A DNA stretch of 64,000 nucleotides from Sphaerisporangium perillae (lineage in GTDB: Bacteria; Actinomycetota; Actinomycetes; Streptosporangiales; Streptosporangiaceae): contig NZ_JALLPO010000030.1 of NCBI RefSeq assembly GCF_023276435.1, forward strand, positions 1 to 64,000. Direction: 5' to 3'. Made by a program: the position numbers and the translations under genes. Positions 34,929 through 44,401 of the stretch are shown here, one piece after another. The first letter of the stretch is position 1. Each line of letters opens with the position of its first letter. The notes beneath the pieces were generated by a model. That model was not told the DNA's origin, did no database searches, and saw only the letters and a list, made by a program, of their open reading frames with translations.

Positions 34929-36467
34929 ATGAACACCGGCCCGCTTCCCGTGGCCATGACGTCAGCGGGCGCGGTACGCGGCCGCACCGAGGACGGCCTG
35001 GCCGTGTTCCGCGGCATTCCGTTCGCCCAGCCGCCGGTCGGTGAGGCCCGCTTCGCGGCGCCGCGCCCCGCCGTACCTTGGGATGGCGTCAGGGACGCGT
35101 TCGCGTTCGGTCCGCCGCCTCCGCAGACCCCCATGCGACCGGGCGCGCCCGTGGGCCCGGAGGATGCGGACGATTCCCAGGATTGGCTGACGGTGAACGT
35201 GTGGACGCACGCGCCCGATCGGGCCGTACGGCGCCCGGTGATGGTGTGGATCCACGGTGGCGCCTACCAATCCGGTGCCTCGGCGAGTCCCGTCTACAAC
35301 GGCACCCGGCTTGTCCGTGAGCGGGACGTGGTCGTCGTGACCTTCAACTACCGTGTCGGCATGGAGGGGTTCGCCCGGCTCCAGGGTGCCCCGGCCAACC
35401 GCGGCCTGCTCGACCAGGTCGCCGCGCTGCGCTGGGTCCAGGAGAACATCGACGCCTTCGGAGGCGACCCGGATCAGGTCACTGTTTTCGGCGAGTCCGC
35501 CGGCGCCGGATCCATCGCGGCGCTCCTGGCCATGCCCAGTGCCAAGGGCCTGTTCCGGCGGGCCATCGCGCAGAGCGTGCCCGGGGTCTTCCTCTCCGAC
35601 GCGCTGGCAGCGGACATAGCGGCCGCCCTGGTCCAGGACCTCGGTCTGCGTCCGACCGCTGCCGACCTCTGCGCCGTCGACCCGCACAAACTCGCCGGTG
35701 TCCCCTCGACGTTGCGGCTCACGATGGCGCGGTACGCGGACCGCTGGGGACCGGTCGCGCACACCGTCACGCCTTTCTCACCGGTCGTGGACGGAGAAGT
35801 GCTGCCACAGGCACCCTGGAGTGCCCTGGCGAGTGGCACCGCGCGTGAGGTGCCTCTGATCGTCGGCCACAATCGCGACGAGTACCGGTTGTTCCTCGCG
35901 GCCAGCGGGCGGCTGGGCCGGATCACGGACGAGCAGGCCGCCACGGCTCTGCGCGTGTTCGGGCCCGGGTCGGAGCCGGAATCGGCCTACCGGGCCGCAT
36001 TCCCCGACGCCTCCGCCGAGCACCTGTACGAACTCGTCCAGTCCGACTGGAACTTCCGCATGCCCTCGCTCCACCTCGCGCAGGCCCACATCGCCGGCGG
36101 CGGGCGTGCCCACGTGTACGAGCTGACCTGGCCTGCCCCGGCGAACGGGGGCCTCCTGGGTGCCTGCCACGCACTGGACGTACCCCTCACCTTCGGCGAG
36201 TTCGGCGAGTTCGGCGGGATCTCCATCAACCTGTTCGGACCCGGGCCCTCGCCCGAGGCGGAGGCCCTCTCCGCGTGGATACGTTCAGCCTGGACGGCCT
36301 TCGCCGTCGAAGGCTCCCCAGGCTGGCCCGCCTACGACCCCGACCGGCGCCTGGTCCAGGTCCTGGACACCGAGACCTCGACCACGGCCTACCCGGAGGA
36401 GGCCTCACGTCACCTTTGGCAGCACCACACCTTCGACGCGCTTCCCCTGCTGGCCACGGGACAGTGA
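34929..36467 (+). CDS. Type-B carboxylesterase (second copy type)
   Basis: 512 residues; the ATG follows AGAAGGAGTCTCG. It has FRGIPFAQPPVG, the HGGAY oxyanion hole, nucleophile elbow FGESAGAGS (about residue 190), acid in GHNRDEYRLF (about 320) and His in ACHALDVPLTFG (about 410). It is a paralogue of the esterase at 28449 but not a recent duplicate. Cytoplasmic. Having one type-B esterase in each divergent operon suggests that the substrate carries more than one ester bond or that there are two related substrates. Confidence 0.92.
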   Translation: MNTGPLPVAMTSAGAVRGRTEDGLAVFRGIPFAQPPVGEARFAAPRPAVPWDGVRDAFAFGPPPPQTPMRPGAPVGPEDADDSQDWLTVNVWTHAPDRAVRRPVMVWIHGGAYQSGASASPVYNGTRLVRERDVVVVTFNYRVGMEGFARLQGAPANRGLLDQVAALRWVQENIDAFGGDPDQVTVFGESAGAGSIAALLAMPSAKGLFRRAIAQSVPGVFLSDALAADIAAALVQDLGLRPTAADLCAVDPHKLAGVPSTLRLTMARYADRWGPVAHTVTPFSPVVDGEVLPQAPWSALASGTAREVPLIVGHNRDEYRLFLAASGRLGRITDEQAATALRVFGPGSEPESAYRAAFPDASAEHLYELVQSDWNFRMPSLHLAQAHIAGGGRAHVYELTWPAPANGGLLGACHALDVPLTFGEFGEFGGISINLFGPGPSPEAEALSAWIRSAWTAFAVEGSPGWPAYDPDRRLVQVLDTETSTTAYPEEASRHLWQHHTFDALPLLATGQ

Positions 36468-36471
36468 TGTC

Positions 36472-37344
36472 TTGCGCCAAGCCGACCTCACCGCCGCGCA
36501 GTCGTCGTCGTTCACCATGCTGCTCCACGACGTGCGACGCGTGGCGGGGGTGGACCTCACCGTGGGCACTCTCATGGCCGCCGACACCGACCACGTCGTC
36601 ATCGACCGGCTCGTGGGCGTCACCACCGAGGGCCTGCGCAACCTGCGCGTCGCCGTCGGCACGGGGCTGGGCGGCAAGGCGATGCTCCTGGCCAAGCCGG
36701 TGCAGGTCCAGGACTACTGCCACGCGGGAGGGATCACCCACGACTACGACGCCGCAGTGCGCCGCGAGCAGATCCGCGCCGCCTTCGCCGTCCCGTTCCG
36801 GGTGCCCCAGGGTCCTCGGGGCGTTATCTGGGGCGCACTACGCCACGAGCACGTCTTCGGTGACCGCGTCATCGGCGACGTCATGACCGTCGTGCGCGCC
36901 CTTGAGCGGGAACTGGCCGAAGACCTGGCCCTGAACGGGCGCCTGGAACACCTGCGGGCCGCTGCCGGAGGGACCAGGGGCGACGGTCGTGCGGCCGGGG
37001 ACCCGGTGACGAGCGTGGCCGAGCGCCGCCGGCTCGTCGGCATCTGCTCGGAACTCGCGCATATCGCGTCCACGATGGACGGACACCAACGGCAGCAGAT
37101 CGACGCCCTCGTCCGGCGCCTGACCGACGAGGCCCTGGGGGAGGCAGCGCGGGTCGGACTCACCGCCCGTGAACGGGAGATCATCGCCGAGGCCGCGCAC
37201 GGCGCGACGAACCGGGAGATCGCCGCGAAGCTCGGAATCGGCGCCGAAACCGTGAAGTCGAGCCTCAAGTCGAGCATGCGCAAGCTCGGCGTGTCCAACC
37301 GTGCCGCCCTGGTGGCCGCCGCCCTCTGCCAGAAAACCCGTTGA
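36472..37344 (+). CDS. GAF-type sensor with LuxR helix-turn-helix
   Basis: 290 residues from TTG 36472, five bases after the esterase stop; ATG 36517 is an alternative and the ATG overlapping the stop is out of frame. The N-terminal part (about 1-150) resembles a GAF domain. The C-terminus is a LuxR-type DNA-binding domain: LTAREREIIAEAAHGATNREIAAKLGIGAETVKSSL. Family members sense small molecules and activate nearby operons. A perfect hairpin follows its stop, so it ends the operon beginning at 32235. Confidence 0.82.
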   Translation: MRQADLTAAQSSSFTMLLHDVRRVAGVDLTVGTLMAADTDHVVIDRLVGVTTEGLRNLRVAVGTGLGGKAMLLAKPVQVQDYCHAGGITHDYDAAVRREQIRAAFAVPFRVPQGPRGVIWGALRHEHVFGDRVIGDVMTVVRALERELAEDLALNGRLEHLRAAAGGTRGDGRAAGDPVTSVAERRRLVGICSELAHIASTMDGHQRQQIDALVRRLTDEALGEAARVGLTAREREIIAEAAHGATNREIAAKLGIGAETVKSSLKSSMRKLGVSNRAALVAAALCQKTR

Positions 37345-37346
37345 AC

Positions 37347-37378
37347 CGCGTGCGCCCCCCATTCGGGGGGCGCACGCG
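37347..37378. terminator. Perfect 14-bp hairpin terminator
   Basis: CGCGTGCGCCCCCC pairs with GGGGGGCGCACGCG across a 4-base ATTC loop, starting two bases after the LuxR-type stop. No U tract, as usual for actinomycete hairpins. Confidence 0.75.
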
Positions 37379-37423
37379 CGTGACGTGTTGCCATGGCGCC
37401 GGTCCGCTCCCACACTGATCCCC

Positions 37424-38704
37424 GTGAACAACGACCTCGACCGTTCCCCAACACCGGAAGCACCGGTAGCAGGCCAGACCGCCCGGACGATGTCGCGGGG
37501 CACCCGTGTCGGGCGCATCGCCCGCGGCGCGCTCCTGGCGGCGGCCGCGATCGTCGCCATCTTCGTCCTGATCGGGCAGCTTTCGGCGGTCCTGCCGGTC
37601 GGCTGGTGGTCGCCGGTCCTGTCCGTCCCGGCTGTCCAGACGCCCCTGCTCATCAGCGCCATCATGCGGGACATGGTGGGGTCGTGGAACGTCGTGCTGA
37701 CGGCCCTGGCCGTGGGCGTGGGCGTGTTCGCGCTGCGCCGCGGCGGCCGGCGCCGGCTGCCCGTCGCCGTCTCGGCGATGAGCGGAACGGCTCTGCTGCT
37801 GGTCCTGATCACAACCACCGTGCAGGTGTTCTCGGTGCACGACGCGACCGGCCAGTGGTTCGCGTTCTCGCCGGCCACCCCGGGGAGCTCCGTCGGCCGG
37901 GGGCCCGACAAGACCGTCACGTACGCCACACTCGGCGGCGAGCAGTTGAGGGCGGACCTGTACCTGCCGAAAACGTCGTCAGCGGCCCCGCTGGTCGTCA
38001 GCATCCACGGCGGCGGCTTCATCGGGGGCAACCGCGGCCCCACGCCGTACCTGAGTTGGCTGGCTGACAACGGATACGCGGTCCTCGACGTCGACTATCG
38101 GCTGGCCACTGCGACCTCGCACACCTGGAACACCGCCGACGCCGACGTCGCCTGCGCCATGACCTGGGCCACCGTGCACGCCTCCGAGTACCGCTGGGAC
38201 CTGGACAAGGTCGCCACCTTCGGCGGGTCCGCGGGCGGCAACCTGGCCGTCAACGTCGCCTACAAGATCGAGGCGGGCACCCTGACGCCCAGTTGCGGCA
38301 CCGCGGCACAACTGCCGCGGGTGAAGGCCGTGATCGCCTCGTACCCCGTGGTCGACATGACGGCCTCCGTGGGCGACAACGCGTTCGGCGAGCAGGTCGG
38401 TGACTGGTACGTCGGCGGTACCCCCGCCCGGTACCCGCAGCGCTACGAGGCCATCGACTCCGCCAACCAGATCACCCCGGCCGCCCCGCCGACCCTGCTC
38501 CTCCAGGGCGGCCGGGACCACCTCGTCTTCGCCGACCACACGAAGGCGTTCGCCGACAGGCTGACCGCGGCCGGCATCACTTGCCGCTATGTCGAGCTCC
38601 CCTTCCTGGAACACGCCTACGACTCGTCTTCCGTCAACATCGGCACGAAGGCCACGAGAGCGCTGATGCTGCCATGGCTCCAGAAGTACGTCGAGGGTGG
38701 ATGA
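37424..38704 (+). CDS. Membrane-anchored alpha/beta hydrolase (HSL-like)
   Basis: 426 residues from GTG 37424; the frame upstream reads through the terminator hairpin and is rejected. The N-terminus has three hydrophobic helices (about residues 35-55, 80-100 and 115-135), so the catalytic domain is tethered to the membrane. Catalytic features are SIHGGGFIGGN (oxyanion), GGSAGGN (nucleophile Ser), GGRDHLVF (Asp) and LEHAYD (His). It is probably an esterase/lipase of the HSL group. It is separated from the LuxR gene by a strong hairpin, so has its own promoter. Confidence 0.88.
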   Translation: MNNDLDRSPTPEAPVAGQTARTMSRGTRVGRIARGALLAAAAIVAIFVLIGQLSAVLPVGWWSPVLSVPAVQTPLLISAIMRDMVGSWNVVLTALAVGVGVFALRRGGRRRLPVAVSAMSGTALLLVLITTTVQVFSVHDATGQWFAFSPATPGSSVGRGPDKTVTYATLGGEQLRADLYLPKTSSAAPLVVSIHGGGFIGGNRGPTPYLSWLADNGYAVLDVDYRLATATSHTWNTADADVACAMTWATVHASEYRWDLDKVATFGGSAGGNLAVNVAYKIEAGTLTPSCGTAAQLPRVKAVIASYPVVDMTASVGDNAFGEQVGDWYVGGTPARYPQRYEAIDSANQITPAAPPTLLLQGGRDHLVFADHTKAFADRLTAAGITCRYVELPFLEHAYDSSSVNIGTKATRALMLPWLQKYVEGG

Positions 38705-38799
38705 CCGTCTCCCCTCCTGGGCCCGCCGCCGACCTGTGTCGGTGGAGTAACGACACGGCCGACGGCTCGGCGGACGAAGTCAGATGGGCTTGGCCGTGG

Positions 38800-39117
38800 T
38801 CACGGCGCAGCCGACGATCCACTCGGGCAGGATGCGGGGCATAGGCCGCCGCGTTGCTGGCTGTGTCGCTGCTGGGTGCGGGCGGGCGCGAGCGTGATGA
38901 CCAACTGCTGTAGTTGGGCGGTGCTCATGCCGGTCAGCCGCGGGTCGGCCAGCCGGTACAGCATGGCCTGGCGCCGCTGCGCGGCGCCTTCGGGCTCGCT
39001 CACCGGTGGCGGCATGGCAGGTCCATCGGCCGGCGTCCGCACGGGCAATCTCTGCGCCTGGTCAGCCTCGCCCAATGCCGGCTCGGCAACGTGGAGGAAG
39101 GGCTGGAGCGGCGGCAC
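38800..39117 (-). pseudogene. Possible transposase N-terminal remnant
   Basis: One frame reads MLYRLADPRLTGMSTAQLQQLV, similar to the N-terminal part of helix-turn-helix transposases common in actinomycetes, then loses resemblance after about 40 residues. No catalytic domain follows. Recognition is from memory of the family and is weak. Confidence 0.3.
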
Positions 39118-39120
39118 GCG

Positions 39121-39597
39121 TCAACTCCGCAGCGGAATGCTGAGAGGGAAGGCCATCTCGAACCGGTGCTCGGCGAAGCGCCAGATCCCGTCCTCGCCGC
39201 TCTCGCACCGGACGTGCACCCTGCCCACCCGCAGTTGGGCATGGGACTCCGACACCGCCGGCTCGAACGCGTAGGTGGTCATGACGGCCTCGGCCCCGGC
39301 GCGGCTCTCACCGTCGGGGAAGACCTGGAGGTTGGCCCACTGGTGGCACGTCCGCCGCCGGGCGTCGGCGAACCGAGCCCGGTAGTACGTCTCGATCGCC
39401 TCCCGACCACGGATGACGTCGCCGGACGGAGGGATGAAGGCGCAGTCGGCGGTGAACAGCCCGGCGACGTCCTCCGAGCGCCGGCCGTCGATCGCGGCAC
39501 CGAAGCGGGTGAGCAGGGTCGCGATGCCGTCATGCACGCTACCGCAGGTAAGGGACGGTGCGCCGGCGGCCCGGGGGCTCGGCGAGGTGGGAACCAT
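39121..39597 (-). CDS. SnoaL-like / NTF2-fold protein
   Basis: 158 residues from ATG 39597, which follows AAAGGACGAGCCGAC; the frame is open to 39672. The NTF2-like pattern is GIATLLTRFGAAIDGRRSEDVAGLFTADCAFIPPSG, then IRGREAIETYYRARF. Such small cone-shaped proteins are isomerases, cyclases or hydrolases of hydrophobic compounds, or have unknown function. The promoter carries a motif also found in the GntR regulator promoter, linking it to the esterase locus. Confidence 0.8.
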   Translation of the reverse strand: MVPTSPSPRAAGAPSLTCGSVHDGIATLLTRFGAAIDGRRSEDVAGLFTADCAFIPPSGDVIRGREAIETYYRARFADARRRTCHQWANLQVFPDGESRAGAEAVMTTYAFEPAVSESHAQLRVGRVHVRCESGEDGIWRFAEHRFEMAFPLSIPLRS

Positions 39598-40149
39598 GTC
39601 GGCTCGTCCTTTCTGAAACAGCCGTCGAGAACTTCCGGGTGCGCCGGGAGAAGGTGTTGTCCACGGCCTCATCCCTAGTCACCTAGTCACTTAGGGTCCA
39701 GCCAGGTTAACAGGCCGAGGGCACGCGAACCACCGCCGGATTTCCCTTCCGGCCGACCCCCCAACCGCTTCTACGTCCGCCCCTTTGGGGGCATCGACGG
39801 CAGGAGCGTGGGGCGCTCCGGCCGCGTGCTGATGCGCCCGGTTGACCGTGGAGTCCACACTCGTCGTCCACGCCTCGTGTCAGGGTCGGGGGCCCATTCG
39901 GTGTCGCGGAGTTGGGCTTGCCGGTGGAGCCGTCATGACCTGGAGACCACAGGGCCGACGCTGGCCGAAACGGGGGCCGCATTTGTCCATGGTCAACTCC
40001 ATGTCGACCCTGACTGACCCGGCTGCGATCAAGCTCAGGGATGGTTTAGCTGATCGGCACGAGACCGCAAGTCGGCGCGCCGTTCGCCCGGGTGTGACGC
40101 CCTGCGGGCGTAGACCGGATCCCGGTCACCGTCGACATGGGAGGTTCCA
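39598..40149. other. Intergenic stretch
   Basis: 552 bases between the SnoaL-like gene and the YVTN remnant. Apart from the operator at 39673-39696 no gene, RNA or repeat was recognised. Confidence 0.4.
39673..39696. promoter_or_regulatory. Candidate FadR-type operator upstream of the SnoaL-like gene
   Basis: Contains a direct repeat CTAGTCAC-CTAGTCAC flanked by CCCTA and TAGGG. On the minus strand it holds ACTAGGTGACT, identical over 11 bases to the site at 32180-32190. Confidence 0.5.
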
Positions 40150-40164
40150 GTGCTTGCGCGTTGG

Positions 40165-40455
40165 ATGAGAAACACGAGTGAGAATCCCCGCCGGGAACCG
40201 GCGGATCGGCGACATCGGCGACATCGGCGCGGATGGCCGTCCGGCATCCGGCACCTTGCGACTGTGGCGGCCATCGCGGTGGGGTCGGCGGCAACGATGT
40301 CGGTGACGTCCGCGACTGTCGCCTCCGCACAGGTTCAGGAGTTCGCCTACGTCGCCAACCAAGGCTCGAACACCGTGTCGGTGATCGATACCACGACCAA
40401 CACCGTCACCGCCACCGTCACCGTCGGCTCTCCACCCAACTCAGCGGCCGTCTGA
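40165..40455 (+). pseudogene. Truncated secreted YVTN beta-propeller protein
   Basis: The frame from ATG 40165 encodes an Arg-rich start, a hydrophobic export segment (ATVAAIAVGSAATM) with a possible cleavage after ASAQ, and then a single YVTN blade AYVANQGSNTVSVIDTTTNTV. A normal member has many blades; here a TGA ends the frame within the second. The remainder of the gene is absent, and the convergent HerA-like gene begins 35 bases on. Could be expressed as a 96-residue secreted peptide, but truncation is likelier. Confidence 0.6.
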
Positions 40456-40489
40456 CCTTACGAGGAAGGCGCCGCTCTGCTGTCTGGGG

Positions 40490-42025
40490 TCAGCGTCGAC
40501 TGCGTCGGGCCGTGCCGAAGATGGATCTGCTGATCTCCCGGCCGAGGGCGGACGCCGCCGACCGTGCCAGGGACCGGAACTCCTTCGACTCCAGCACGTT
40601 CTCCAGCACGGACTGCCTCGGTTCGTGTTCCCGCTCCCTGTCGCCCTTCTTCTCCGGCTCGCGCGGGCCTTCGGGAGCGGGTTGCGCGGGAGTCTCGGCG
40701 GGCTGCTGCGCGGCCAGCTTCGCCGACAGGATCTCATAGGCCGACTGGCGGTCGACTGCCGTGCCGTACTTCCGCTGAAGCGGCGAGGCGGCGATGACTC
40801 CCTGGACCACGTCCGGGCTCGACGGCGCCATGAGCGTCTGAGGGGCACGCAGACGCGTCCACGCCACGGGGGTCGGCGCGCCCGTCTCCGACAGGACCGT
40901 GACGACGGCCTCGCCGATGCCGAGCCCAGTGAGCAGCCGCTCCAGGTCGTAGGAGGACGTGGGGAAGGTCGACACGGTGGCCTTGAGCGCCTTGGCATCC
41001 TGCGGGGTGAAGGCGCGCAGGGCGTGCTGTACACGCGCGCCGAGCTGGGCCAGCACATCGGCCGGGACGTCCTCGGGTGTTTGGGTGACGAAGAACACGC
41101 CCACGCCCTTCGACCGGATCAGCCGCACGGTCTGGGCGATCGACTGCAGGAACGCCTTGGACGCGCCGCCGAACAGCAGATGCGCCTCGTCGAAGAAGAA
41201 CACGAGCTTCGGCTTGTCGACATCGCCCACTTCGGGGAGCACATGGAAGAGATCGGCGAGCAACCACATCAGGAAGGTGGAGAAGAGCTGCGGCCGGTCC
41301 TGCACGGCGGGCAACTCCAGAACGGAGATCACCCCATGGCCGTCCCCCGTCACCCGGAGCAGGTCGCGCACGTCGAACTCCGGCTCGCCGAAGAACGCTT
41401 CGGCCCCCTGAGCCTCGAAGTTGGTCAATGCGCGCAGGATGACTCCCGCCGTCGTCGTCGACAGCCCGCCGATCCCGCTCAACGCCTCGGGAGTGGCGGT
41501 CAGGTAACGGATGACCGCGATCAGGTCCTTGACGTCGAGCAGGGGCATTCCGTTCTTGTCGGCGAAATAGAAGATCAGTCCGAGCGACGAATCCTGCGTC
41601 TCGTTGAGCCCGAGGACCTTGGCGAGCAGGGTCGGCCCGAAGGCGGTCATGGTGGCGCGGATCGGAACGCCGGCCCCCAGACCGCCCAGAGAGAGGAACT
41701 CCACCGGACAGGCCGTGGGGTGCCATGTCTGCCCCACCTCGGCGGCACGCGAGGTGACGCGCTCGGAGGCGGTGCCCGGCGAGGCCAGCCCCGACAGGTC
41801 GCCCTTGATGTCGGCGAGGAAGACCGGTACCCCCTGGGCCGCGAGCTGCTCCGCCACGAGTTGGAGCGTCTTGGTCTTTCCCGTTCCCGTGGCCCCGGCC
41901 ACCAGTCCGTGCCGGTTCAGCATGCTTAGAGAGATCCGGATCTGCTCTGAGGCATCGGCGGTGCCGTCCTCACGCACCAGGGCCCCGAGTTCCAGTGCCG
42001 GTCCCTGGAGGTCGTACCCCTTCAT
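40490..42025 (-). CDS. HerA-like (DUF853) ATPase
   Basis: 511 residues. Walker A is GATGTGKTKTLQ near residue 45 and Walker B LVFFFDEAHLLFGG near residue 280, with FVTQTPEDVPADVLAQLGARVQHALRAFT behind, all typical of the DUF853/HerA-C family. HerA-type ATPases translocate DNA, and DUF853 members are widespread, with unclear function. A charged, Pro-rich C-terminal tail (about residues 430-470) precedes a basic end. The gene stands alone. Confidence 0.9.
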   Translation of the reverse strand: MKGYDLQGPALELGALVREDGTADASEQIRISLSMLNRHGLVAGATGTGKTKTLQLVAEQLAAQGVPVFLADIKGDLSGLASPGTASERVTSRAAEVGQTWHPTACPVEFLSLGGLGAGVPIRATMTAFGPTLLAKVLGLNETQDSSLGLIFYFADKNGMPLLDVKDLIAVIRYLTATPEALSGIGGLSTTTAGVILRALTNFEAQGAEAFFGEPEFDVRDLLRVTGDGHGVISVLELPAVQDRPQLFSTFLMWLLADLFHVLPEVGDVDKPKLVFFFDEAHLLFGGASKAFLQSIAQTVRLIRSKGVGVFFVTQTPEDVPADVLAQLGARVQHALRAFTPQDAKALKATVSTFPTSSYDLERLLTGLGIGEAVVTVLSETGAPTPVAWTRLRAPQTLMAPSSPDVVQGVIAASPLQRKYGTAVDRQSAYEILSAKLAAQQPAETPAQPAPEGPREPEKKGDREREHEPRQSVLENVLESKEFRSLARSAASALGREISRSIFGTARRSRR

Positions 42026-42571
42026 CAGCCCCCCCGATCGCTTCTGCCGCGCCGACGGCGCCGTGTTGGATCCGTCTCTCCTTCGGCAAGGCGACTCGAG
42101 ACGTCCTCCGGCTCGCTTGTGCGGCCAGTACGTCTCACGCGTCTGTTACGGACGTACTGCCTGCCCCGGGCGGATGCGCCGAGCGGCTCCCCACCATGTT
42201 GTTACCCATCTTCGACAGCCACACTGATCTTGGCGCGAAGTTGTTCTAGGGTGCGTTCGGGTCCCAGGATCATCCGACGCAGTTGGGGCACGGCTGGGCT
42301 CCAGCACCTGGCCCGCAGAAGCGGTGATGACTCAGAGAGCCTCTCAGCGCCCTACCTGGTTTCTACACTCTGATTTCGGACCGATCGGCGCCGTGTTCGG
42401 GAGCCACTTCGTGATCACTGAAGCATGATCTGAACGCGAGTCGGAGGCCACCTCGGCTGCCCGAGATGCTCGCCCAGGCTCGCGTGTCCAGCGCGTCGGC
42501 ATTGTTCGAGGCGTCCACCGACTGGATCTACAAGATCGCCTGGGGTGAAGACCGGGACACCCGCGCGTGCG
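42026..42571. other. Intergenic stretch
   Basis: 546 bases between two minus-strand genes. A short plus-strand frame from 42466 (ASALFEASTDWIYKIAWG) is open but not recognised. No RNA or repeat was seen. Confidence 0.35.
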
Positions 42572-44401
42572 TCAGCGGTGGACGACGTCTGGGGTGTCCT
42601 CTTCCATCAGGAAGCCGCCGGATTGGTGGTGCCATAGGCGGGCGTAAGGCCCTTGGGCCTGGAGGAGTTCGCGGTGATCGCCCTGTTCCACGATGCGGCC
42701 CTGGTCGAGTACGACCAAGCGGTCCATGCGGACGACGGTGCTCAGCCGGTGGGCGACCACGAGGGCGGTACGGTCACGCATCAGGCCCCACAGGGCTTCC
42801 TGGACGAGGATCTCGCTTTCGGAGTCCAGCGCGCTCGTTGCCTCGTCCAGCAACAGGATCGGCGTGTCACGCAGGATGGCGCGGGCGAGGGCGACGCGCT
42901 GCCGTTGGCCGCCGGAGAGTTTCACGCCGCGCTCCCCGACCAGCGTGTCGAAGCCGTCCGGCAGAGCTTCGGCGAACTCTGTGACGTGCGCCGCCTGCGC
43001 GGCCTGGTAGATCTCGGCGTCGGTGGCGCCCGGCCGGGCGAACGCGATGTTGTCGCGCAACGACCGGTGGAACATGGCGGGCTCCTGGGGGACGTACGCG
43101 ATCAGGCTGCGTAGGTCGGCTTGGCGGAGCCGGGTGATGTCCTGGCCGCCGATCAGAATCCGGCCGCCGTCGATGTCCATGAGGCGGAGCAGCAGCCGGG
43201 TGAGGGTGCTCTTGCCCCCGCCGGACCGGCCGACCAGGCCGATCTTGGTGCCGGTGGGGATGTCCAGGTCCAGGTCGTCGAACAGGAGTGGATGGCCGGC
43301 GTGCGCGAACGCCACCCGCTCGAACCGGACGCCTGCATCGGCCGGGCGCAGCGGCTGCGGGTCCTCCGGGTCGACCACATCCGGCGGCGTGAGGAGAAGC
43401 TCGGTGAACTGGGCGGCCTCAGTGAGCACGCTCTCCATGCGACGGTAGATCTGGTTGAACTCGAACATGATGCTGATCGTGTTCGTGTAGTAGGTGAACG
43501 TCACCACGATCGCCTCCACGCCCAGGCCACCGCGGAGGGTGACGGCGAGGAGCAGGCCGATGGTGCTGGTGAGGACCGACAGCGGTGCGACGATGGTGTC
43601 CACCCGGAGGTTGCCGTAGTCCCAGGAACGGAGCGACAGTCTGCGCTGCTCGGCGAGCCGGGCTCGGTGCTCCACTTCCTCGCGGTCCTCGGCGGCGAAC
43701 GCGCGGACCGTCTCCATGTTGGCCAGCACGTCGGCGACGTGCCCGGACACCCGTACCTTGGCGGCCTCACGCTGGTCCACCAGCCTCTGGCGACGGCGAA
43801 TGAACGGGGCGACGAGGAAGCCGGTGACGATAATGAGGCCCACGAGCACGAAGACCAGTAGCGGGTGATACCGCCACAGCACCACCGAGGCGAACGCCAG
43901 CGGCACCACCTTGGCGACGATCGAAAAGGTGAGCGTGTCCATGAAATCCTCGAACCCGCTGGAGAAACTCAGCACCCGCTTGGTCAGCGAGCCGGCGAAG
44001 TTGTCGTGGAAGAACGCGGCGTCCTTGGCCAGCAACTTCTCCATGCCCGTCGCACCGAGTTCCTCGATGCCCCGGGCATCCGCACGGTTCAGGAAGTGCA
44101 GACCTGCCCGCCACAGCACCTCGCCCGTGAGCAGCAGCGCACCGAAGCCGAGCACGTACGGCATGAGCACGGCGATGGTGCCGGCCCCGCCATCGGACAG
44201 ATGCCCCACGATCCCGGCCACCGCCAGCGGCGCCAGGTAGAACAGGCAGATGTTCCCCAAGGCCGGCAAGATCAGCGCAGGCGCCGCGACCCGCCACTGG
44301 TTCAGCAGTTCACCGCTGTAGTACTGAAGCGCCAGCAGAACGGCCGACCTTCGGGCGGAGGATTTGTCTCCGGGTGAATGAAGTGATCCCAGCACAGCCA
44401 T
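42572..44401 (-). CDS. ABC exporter with fused membrane and ATPase domains
   Basis: 609 residues. About six hydrophobic helices lie in the first 330 residues (for example LPALGNICLFYLAPLAVAGIVG). The ATPase half has Walker A GLVGRSGGGKSTL, Q-loop YVPQEPAMFHRSLRDNIAFARPG, signature LSGGQRQRVALARAIL, Walker B ILLLDEATSALD and the H-loop VAHRLSTV. It is a half-size exporter that should work as a dimer. The substrate is unknown (lipid, peptide or drug). No partner gene is adjacent. Confidence 0.92.
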   Translation of the reverse strand: MAVLGSLHSPGDKSSARRSAVLLALQYYSGELLNQWRVAAPALILPALGNICLFYLAPLAVAGIVGHLSDGGAGTIAVLMPYVLGFGALLLTGEVLWRAGLHFLNRADARGIEELGATGMEKLLAKDAAFFHDNFAGSLTKRVLSFSSGFEDFMDTLTFSIVAKVVPLAFASVVLWRYHPLLVFVLVGLIIVTGFLVAPFIRRRQRLVDQREAAKVRVSGHVADVLANMETVRAFAAEDREEVEHRARLAEQRRLSLRSWDYGNLRVDTIVAPLSVLTSTIGLLLAVTLRGGLGVEAIVVTFTYYTNTISIMFEFNQIYRRMESVLTEAAQFTELLLTPPDVVDPEDPQPLRPADAGVRFERVAFAHAGHPLLFDDLDLDIPTGTKIGLVGRSGGGKSTLTRLLLRLMDIDGGRILIGGQDITRLRQADLRSLIAYVPQEPAMFHRSLRDNIAFARPGATDAEIYQAAQAAHVTEFAEALPDGFDTLVGERGVKLSGGQRQRVALARAILRDTPILLLDEATSALDSESEILVQEALWGLMRDRTALVVAHRLSTVVRMDRLVVLDQGRIVEQGDHRELLQAQGPYARLWHHQSGGFLMEEDTPDVVHR

